This document shows, one piece after another, positions 60,124 to 64,000 of a stretch of 64,000 nt of DNA. The notes below the pieces were generated by a model. The model ran no database searches, had not been told where the DNA came from, and worked only from the letters and a program-made list of their open reading frames with translations. Origin of the DNA: Virgibacillus chiguensis (GTDB lineage Bacteria > Bacillota > Bacilli > Bacillales > Amphibacillaceae); assembly GCF_900129865.1 (NCBI RefSeq), contig NZ_FQXD01000001.1:372001-436000 (forward strand), written 5' to 3'. Position 1 is the first letter of the stretch. Each line of letters starts with the position of its first letter. Both the position numbers and the translations under genes were made by a program.

Positions 60124-60279
60124 TCACCGCATAAATTGCATAATTAAAATAGCAATTGCTGTAACTAAAAGCCCGAGGTTTCCTGGGCAAATAGAAAAAA
60201 GCGATTTTCTATTCTGCTTTTCATAAGGAACGGAGCAACTATTGTATGTCCATTTTTGTTTGCATAATTTTTTTAACAT
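60124..60279 (-). CDS. Possible 51-aa membrane microprotein after glutaredoxin
   Basis: A short frame starts at ATG 60279, two bases after the glutaredoxin stop codon, and ends at TGA 60124, just before the terminator. It begins MLKKLCKQKWTYNSCSVPYE and ends with a hydrophobic segment (GLLVTAIAILIMQFMR). Being between a gene and its terminator with 2-bp spacing suggests an operon partner, although there is no separate ribosome site, so it would rely on coupling. No family was recognised. It could still be a chance frame. Confidence 0.42.
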   Translation of the reverse strand: MLKKLCKQKWTYNSCSVPYEKQNRKSLFSICPGNLGLLVTAIAILIMQFMR

Positions 60280-60281
60280 AT

Positions 60282-60518
60282 TTAGCTTTTTAAGGCTTCT
60301 TGAACTTTATCTGGATCAAAGCCAATGATCCACTTTCCGTTCATTTTCGTTTGCGGTACACCCATTTGTCCAGTTGTTTCCACTAAACGTTGCCCTGCCT
60401 CACGATCTGTTTGTACATTTATCGTCTTATAAGGAACATTATTTTCCTTTAAATAATTTGTCATCATTGTACAATATGGACATGTTGATGTAACATATAC
60501 TTCTGCTGTAGCTTTCAT
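60282..60518 (-). CDS. Glutaredoxin-family protein
   Basis: A 78-residue thioredoxin-fold protein with the redox pair CPYC at residues 13-16, the cis-Pro block GVPQTKMNG and GFDPDKVQEAL at the end. It resembles NrdH-like or small glutaredoxins that reduce disulfides. AAGGAGAA precedes the start. The partner reductase is not in the window. Confidence 0.88.
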   Translation of the reverse strand: MKATAEVYVTSTCPYCTMMTNYLKENNVPYKTINVQTDREAGQRLVETTGQMGVPQTKMNGKWIIGFDPDKVQEALKS

Positions 60519-60874
60519 TATAAAATTCTCCTTTCATTCATTTTAATTATCTTCATTTTATACCCCCACATGTATATAGTCAACAAAGTTGCTTCGGGTT
60601 GTTTTTCTATATTACATAAAATTTTTGTTCCAAAAAATTTACTTTCCCGTCATTTTTATTTAACAAATAATCTGTAAACTAATTTATGAAAGGCGGAAAA
60701 ATACAATACGATGTTACATTCATAAAACTATACGCATTGGGACAATACATACATCACATTGTATTTAAAAAATCCAACGATTAAAAGTTCAAGTTCAATG
60801 TGGTAAGTTACTGATTTTAAATATTGGTCTACCTTGAGCTTGAGTCTGCACGCTAACTTAAAGGGGGAATGATG
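60519..60874. other. Divergent promoter region between glutaredoxin and phosphoesterase genes
   Basis: No gene is supported. Near the right end TCAAG and CTTGA segments (about 60787 and 60834) could pair loosely. No convincing promoter for either flanking gene was picked out by eye. Confidence 0.4.
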
Positions 60875-62257
60875 ATGACAAGTAAGCCATTTAAAGACGA
60901 AAATAACATGAATAAAAGAATGGATCGCCGAACTTTTTTAACACAATCTTCCAAGGTTACCGGAACAGTTGTCGGATTAACTTTATTAGGATCATTTGGT
61001 GCCATTCCTGTTAGCGCTGTATCAAAATCACCTGTGAAACACGCAAAAGGAAGAAAAGCTGATTTAGTTTTTCCAGTCATTAGCGATGTTCATATCAAAT
61101 ATAATGATGAAGCTAATATGAACAAATTTACAACTACTTTAAATCAACTGAACCAAGTAGTTCCTCAACAGGATGCGTTAGTCGCGATTGGCGACCTTAC
61201 AGAGTATGGTTACGAAACGGAATATGATATATTCATGGAGGTTTATGAAAAAAATAAGAATCCAGATGCAACCCCCATGTTTGCAATTGGAAATCACGAT
61301 TATTGGAATGGTTTATCCCCAATAGATTCACAAAAACGTTTTTGTCAAAAAACCGGGATGAAATCTCATTACTATCATCAAATAATTAAAGGCTACCATT
61401 TTATCATCCTTGGGACTGAAGACGGAAAGACAGAAGGAACATTTTCCACTAATCAAATAAAATGGCTAGAGAACAAATTACTGATTGCAAGTAATGACGA
61501 CTGGAAAAAACCTATATTTGTTTTCCATCATCAACCTATTAAAGAAACAGTCTATGGAAGTGAATGGGGGTTTTCTGAAAATAGAGACCTTTTTTATAAT
61601 ACATTAAAGAAATTCCCACAAGTCATTACATTTTCTGGTCATACCCATTACCCGCTAGACGATCCGAAAATTATTCATCAGAAAGATTTTACAACCATCG
61701 GTACTTCTACAGGTGCTTATGCATGGCTTGAAGGCGGAAGAATACAAGGTGCAGTTCCTGATGGTGCAAACATGATAAACCAAGCTCTTATTGTTGAAGT
61801 GTACAGTAACAAATTGATCATTAAACGCCGTGACATCCATAATAATGATTGGTCTGGCGAAGATTTTGAAATTAATTACCCGATAAACAAACGAAATTTC
61901 AAGTACACGGAAAACCGTGACAAAAAACCACCTTACTTCACTAAGGATGCAATGGTTTCTATCCTAAATGAAGCAACCACAGCTTCTAGTTTAACCATAT
62001 TGCTAACACAAGCTGAAGATGACCTTTTAGTACATGATTACAAACTAAAATTAAAAAATATACAAACTGGAAAAATCGAAAAAGAATACCTAGCTTTTTC
62101 AGAATTTTATAAAGACCCAATGCCAAATCCTCTTCGTTTAAGTATTGATCGCTTACAAGCAAATACTACTTACGACATAGAAATTCACGCTTTAGATGCA
62201 TTTGGAAATAAAAGCAAAAAAGCTTTAAAACTAATTGGAAGAACACAAAATAATTAA
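60875..62257 (+). CDS. Tat-exported calcineurin-like metallophosphoesterase
   Basis: A 460-residue secreted phosphoesterase. The N-terminus has a twin-arginine signal: DRRTFLTQSS, then a hydrophobic stretch (VVGLTLLGSFGAIPVSA). The catalytic domain carries DVHIK, GDLTEYG, GNHDYW, HHQP and SGHTHYP, the five metal motifs of calcineurin-like enzymes. About 100 C-terminal residues form a beta-rich, fibronectin-III-like domain (LQANTTYDIEIHALDAFGNK). ATG 60875 gives the best spacing from AAGGGGG; ATGs at 60869 and 60872 are possible. A tatA-like gene follows on the same strand. The substrate is unknown; a nucleotide, phospholipid or teichoic acid product is possible. Confidence 0.88.
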   Translation: MTSKPFKDENNMNKRMDRRTFLTQSSKVTGTVVGLTLLGSFGAIPVSAVSKSPVKHAKGRKADLVFPVISDVHIKYNDEANMNKFTTTLNQLNQVVPQQDALVAIGDLTEYGYETEYDIFMEVYEKNKNPDATPMFAIGNHDYWNGLSPIDSQKRFCQKTGMKSHYYHQIIKGYHFIILGTEDGKTEGTFSTNQIKWLENKLLIASNDDWKKPIFVFHHQPIKETVYGSEWGFSENRDLFYNTLKKFPQVITFSGHTHYPLDDPKIIHQKDFTTIGTSTGAYAWLEGGRIQGAVPDGANMINQALIVEVYSNKLIIKRRDIHNNDWSGEDFEINYPINKRNFKYTENRDKKPPYFTKDAMVSILNEATTASSLTILLTQAEDDLLVHDYKLKLKNIQTGKIEKEYLAFSEFYKDPMPNPLRLSIDRLQANTTYDIEIHALDAFGNKSKKALKLIGRTQNN

Positions 62258-62373
62258 CCGTCTTTTTCTCACTATAGAAAAGTATAAAAGTTTACAGGTC
62301 AATAATATTAGAATAACTATGTCTTCCACCGCAATATTTTCTAAAATTTCAAATAGATAAAAGAAGGACTTAT

Positions 62374-62553
62374 ATGTTACAAAGTGCTGGCATCCCTGGA
62401 TTGATATGTATACTAATTATTGCATTAATTGTAGTCGGATCATCCAAATCACCTGAATTAGGTAAAGTTGTTGGTATAACGTTAAAAGAATTTAAAAAGT
62501 CAACAAGGGAATTAGTTTCTGAAGATGAAGCAAAAGAAGATAAAAATGATTAA
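62374..62553 (+). CDS. tatA: TatA-like twin-arginine translocase component (59 aa)
   Basis: A 59-residue protein too short for most ORF calls. It has one N-terminal membrane helix (PGLICILIIALIVVGSS), a hinge, the amphipathic helix PELGKVVGITLKEFKKSTRE, and a charged tail, the TatA plan. AGAAGGAC precedes ATG 62374. The usual hinge FGPxKLPE reads VGSSKSPE, so the conserved Phe, Pro and Leu are replaced. It lies 116 bp after a Tat-signal phosphoesterase, echoing the phoD-tatAd-tatCd cluster of B. subtilis, but no tatC is in view. Confidence 0.85.
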   Translation: MLQSAGIPGLICILIIALIVVGSSKSPELGKVVGITLKEFKKSTRELVSEDEAKEDKND

Positions 62554-62578
62554 CTGTCCATTTAGCACGTTGTCTGAA

Positions 62579-62608
62579 CCCCTTTCAATCTTTATGACAA
62601 GGGGTTTT
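62579..62608 (+). terminator. Terminator after the tatA-like gene
   Basis: AACCCCTT at 62579-62586 pairs with AAGGGGTT at 62601-62608, followed by TTTT. It closes the phosphoesterase-tatA unit. Confidence 0.88.
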
Positions 62609-62811
62609 TTAATCCAGTATTTTTTTTATTTCTCCAAGATTTTCCCACGAATCACTTGATTGAATTAACGAAATATTACTATTTAAGTTACATTTCCAAT
62701 TCTCATTGACTAGTTTGTGAAAGCTTACTATAATCAATACCATTGTATTGTTAAATACCTTAATTCATCCTTGTCAATTCAAACACATTTTGCAGTTCGG
62801 GAGGTTATTAT

Positions 62812-63642
62812 ATGAAAGCTATTATAAAGGATATTCTCCTTATTACTATTGGTTCATTTCTCATCGCAGCCTCTGTTGAATTTTTTGTTATTCCTAATAA
62901 ACTTGGCGATGGTAGTACTATTGGAATGTCTTTAATTTTATATTATTTATTTGAAGTTCCTGCTAGTATTAGTTCTTTAATCATAAATCTAATTTTCATT
63001 GCAATTGCCTATAAGTTTTTAATGAAAAAGACAATCGTTTATACTGTCATTGGTGCATTTATGACATCTGTAGGACTAAGTGTTATGAATCTCATACCTT
63101 TTGCAGTTGACGACATGATTTTAGGAGTAATTTTCGGAGCACTATTAATGGGGGCAGGTTTAGCACTAATTTTCATTGCTGATGCATCAAACGGGGGCAC
63201 AACTCTACTCGCATATTTATTGAATTATACGAAGGGGTATAATTTTTCCAAAAGCCTCTTTTATATGGATAGTTTGATCATTGTAGGCTCCATTGTAGCA
63301 ATTGGAGTGTATCATACATTGTATAGTTTTATTTTTGTCTATTTATGTACAAAAATAGCTAACCAATTTATTGAAGGTTTTCATAACAAAAAAGCAATGA
63401 CAATCATGTCGGAACAATATGAGGAAATCTCAAAGCGTATTACGCACAAATTCGGCAACGCCGCTACCATCTTTTATGGATATGGTTACTATGTTAATGA
63501 AGATAAGCGAATTATCTATATTGTAATCAAAAAAAATGAATTGTTAAAAATAAAAAAAGAAGTGCAATTATTAGATCCTCAATCTTTTATTGTCATTCAT
63601 GAAGTAAAAGAGGTTGTTGGCGGGAAATTTGGTTTTGTTTAG
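62812..63642 (+). CDS. YitT-family membrane protein (DUF161/DUF2179)
   Basis: A 276-residue protein with five to six membrane helices in the N-terminal two thirds (ILLITIGSFLIAASVEFFVI, LGVIFGALLMGAGLALIFIA, and a characteristic DASNGGTTLLAYLL) and a C-terminal soluble DUF2179 domain (GNAATIFYGYGYYVNEDKRI, LDPQSFIVIHEVKEVVGGKF). Function is unknown; the family is common and multi-copy in Bacillaceae. The start has GGGAGG upstream. Confidence 0.88.
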   Translation: MKAIIKDILLITIGSFLIAASVEFFVIPNKLGDGSTIGMSLILYYLFEVPASISSLIINLIFIAIAYKFLMKKTIVYTVIGAFMTSVGLSVMNLIPFAVDDMILGVIFGALLMGAGLALIFIADASNGGTTLLAYLLNYTKGYNFSKSLFYMDSLIIVGSIVAIGVYHTLYSFIFVYLCTKIANQFIEGFHNKKAMTIMSEQYEEISKRITHKFGNAATIFYGYGYYVNEDKRIIYIVIKKNELLKIKKEVQLLDPQSFIVIHEVKEVVGGKFGFV

Positions 63643-63775
63643 AAGCCTTGGTTTATATATACTACAGTTAGCATAAAATAATAGAACTACAATTATTTAC
63701 TTGAGGTAGAGAATTTTTCACAAATAGATGGTAATTAGCACCATTACCCCATGACGATATGCTATAGATAAAAAC

Positions 63776-63819
63776 AAACACTTGCTTTTCTTTCGGGTAA
63801 AACGAAAAAGCAAGTGTTT
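63776..63819. terminator. Bidirectional terminator between the YitT and CAT genes
   Basis: AAACACTTGCTTTTCTTTCG at 63776-63795 pairs imperfectly with CGAAAAAGCAAGTGTTT at 63803-63819. The genes on either side converge. Confidence 0.8.
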
Positions 63820-63862
63820 GCCCTTACGTGGGTAAAATGATGTAGGGTAAAAACAAGATCTT

Positions 63863-64000
63863 CTACTCTTTATCTAACCAATCCATACATCGATCTGCTA
63901 ACGCTTGAATTTCATTTAATAATAAGCTAGCATGGTAGCCATCACAAACTGCATGATGAACTTGTACAGATAAAGGAATAAAAACAGATTCTGCTTCTTT
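63863..64000 (-). CDS. Chloramphenicol acetyltransferase-family protein (3' end only)
   Basis: Only the last 45 codons are in the window; the start is beyond the right edge. They include VHHAVCDGYHASLL, the active-site signature of type A chloramphenicol O-acetyltransferase with the catalytic His in HHAVCDG, and end ADRCMDWLDKE. The signature is strong for the CatA fold, but whether it acetylates chloramphenicol cannot be said from this fragment. Many Bacillaceae carry chromosomal CatA-like genes. Confidence 0.85.
   Translation of the reverse strand, partial: KEAESVFIPLSVQVHHAVCDGYHASLLLNEIQALADRCMDWLDKE

Overview
The window looks like chromosomal DNA from an AT-rich, endospore-forming member of the Bacillaceae. 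The evidence is a long run of sporulation genes (spoVB, coxA-like, safA, spo0B, spoIVFA/FB, spoIIB, ysxE, spoVID, gerM) and a gene order that follows the Bacillus subtilis secDF-to-racE/ysmB region almost step by step. Departures from the B. subtilis order, together with protein features recalled from memory, suggest a Virgibacillus/Oceanobacillus-type genus. That placement is inference and was not tested by a search.

Layout. 1-6452: secDF (cut by the window edge), comN, spoVB, an ArsB/NhaD-type transporter, a yrzE-like membrane gene and yajC. 6477-11444: tgt, queA, a DUF2905 gene, ruvB, ruvA and yebC. 11769-14458: a coxA-like lipoprotein gene, nadE and safA. 14600-20511: pheA, obg, spo0B, rpmA, prp, rplU with its L21 leader, spoIVFB and spoIVFA. 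21011-25332: minD, minC, mreD, mreC, mreB. 25997-29326: radC, spoIIB, folC. 29642-31400: two plus-strand RimK-like ATP-grasp genes inserted between folC and valS. 31482-34526: valS with a T-box leader. 34773-37824: a small membrane gene, ysxE and spoVID. 38275-44488: the haem operon hemA-X-C-D-B-L. 44812-53117: a LiaI/LiaF-like membrane gene, ysxC, lon, clpX, tig and ysoA. 53343-54660: an HD-domain phosphohydrolase gene and a tRNA-Gly/tRNA-Arg pair. 54808-59441: ysnB, rdgB, rph, gerM, racE and a MarR gene. 60124-64000 is accessory-looking: glutaredoxin and a 51-codon ORF, a Tat-exported metallophosphoesterase next to a tatA-like gene, a YitT-family gene and the 3' end of a chloramphenicol acetyltransferase gene.

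Most of the window is housekeeping: protein export, tRNA queuosine, Holliday-junction processing, cell shape and division-site placement, haem synthesis and protein quality control, interleaved with spore formation. Known functional pairs are kept together: Prp with the N-terminally extended L27 it cleaves, SpoIVFA with SpoIVFB, SafA and SpoVID for the spore coat, MinC with MinD, and the MreBCD set. Relative to the remembered B. subtilis order, bofC, pheB, nadABC, maf, comC and lonB are missing here, while nadE, the ArsB/NhaD gene and the ATP-grasp pair are additional.

The least ordinary content is (i) several families of dispersed, structured intergenic repeats, one about 180 bp long in two copies and one with 8-bp terminal inverted repeats in three copies; (ii) the ATP-grasp pair beside folC; (iii) the Tat substrate plus its own unusual TatA; and (iv) small genes at 34773, 60124 and 62374. 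No CRISPR array, prophage or complete insertion sequence was seen.
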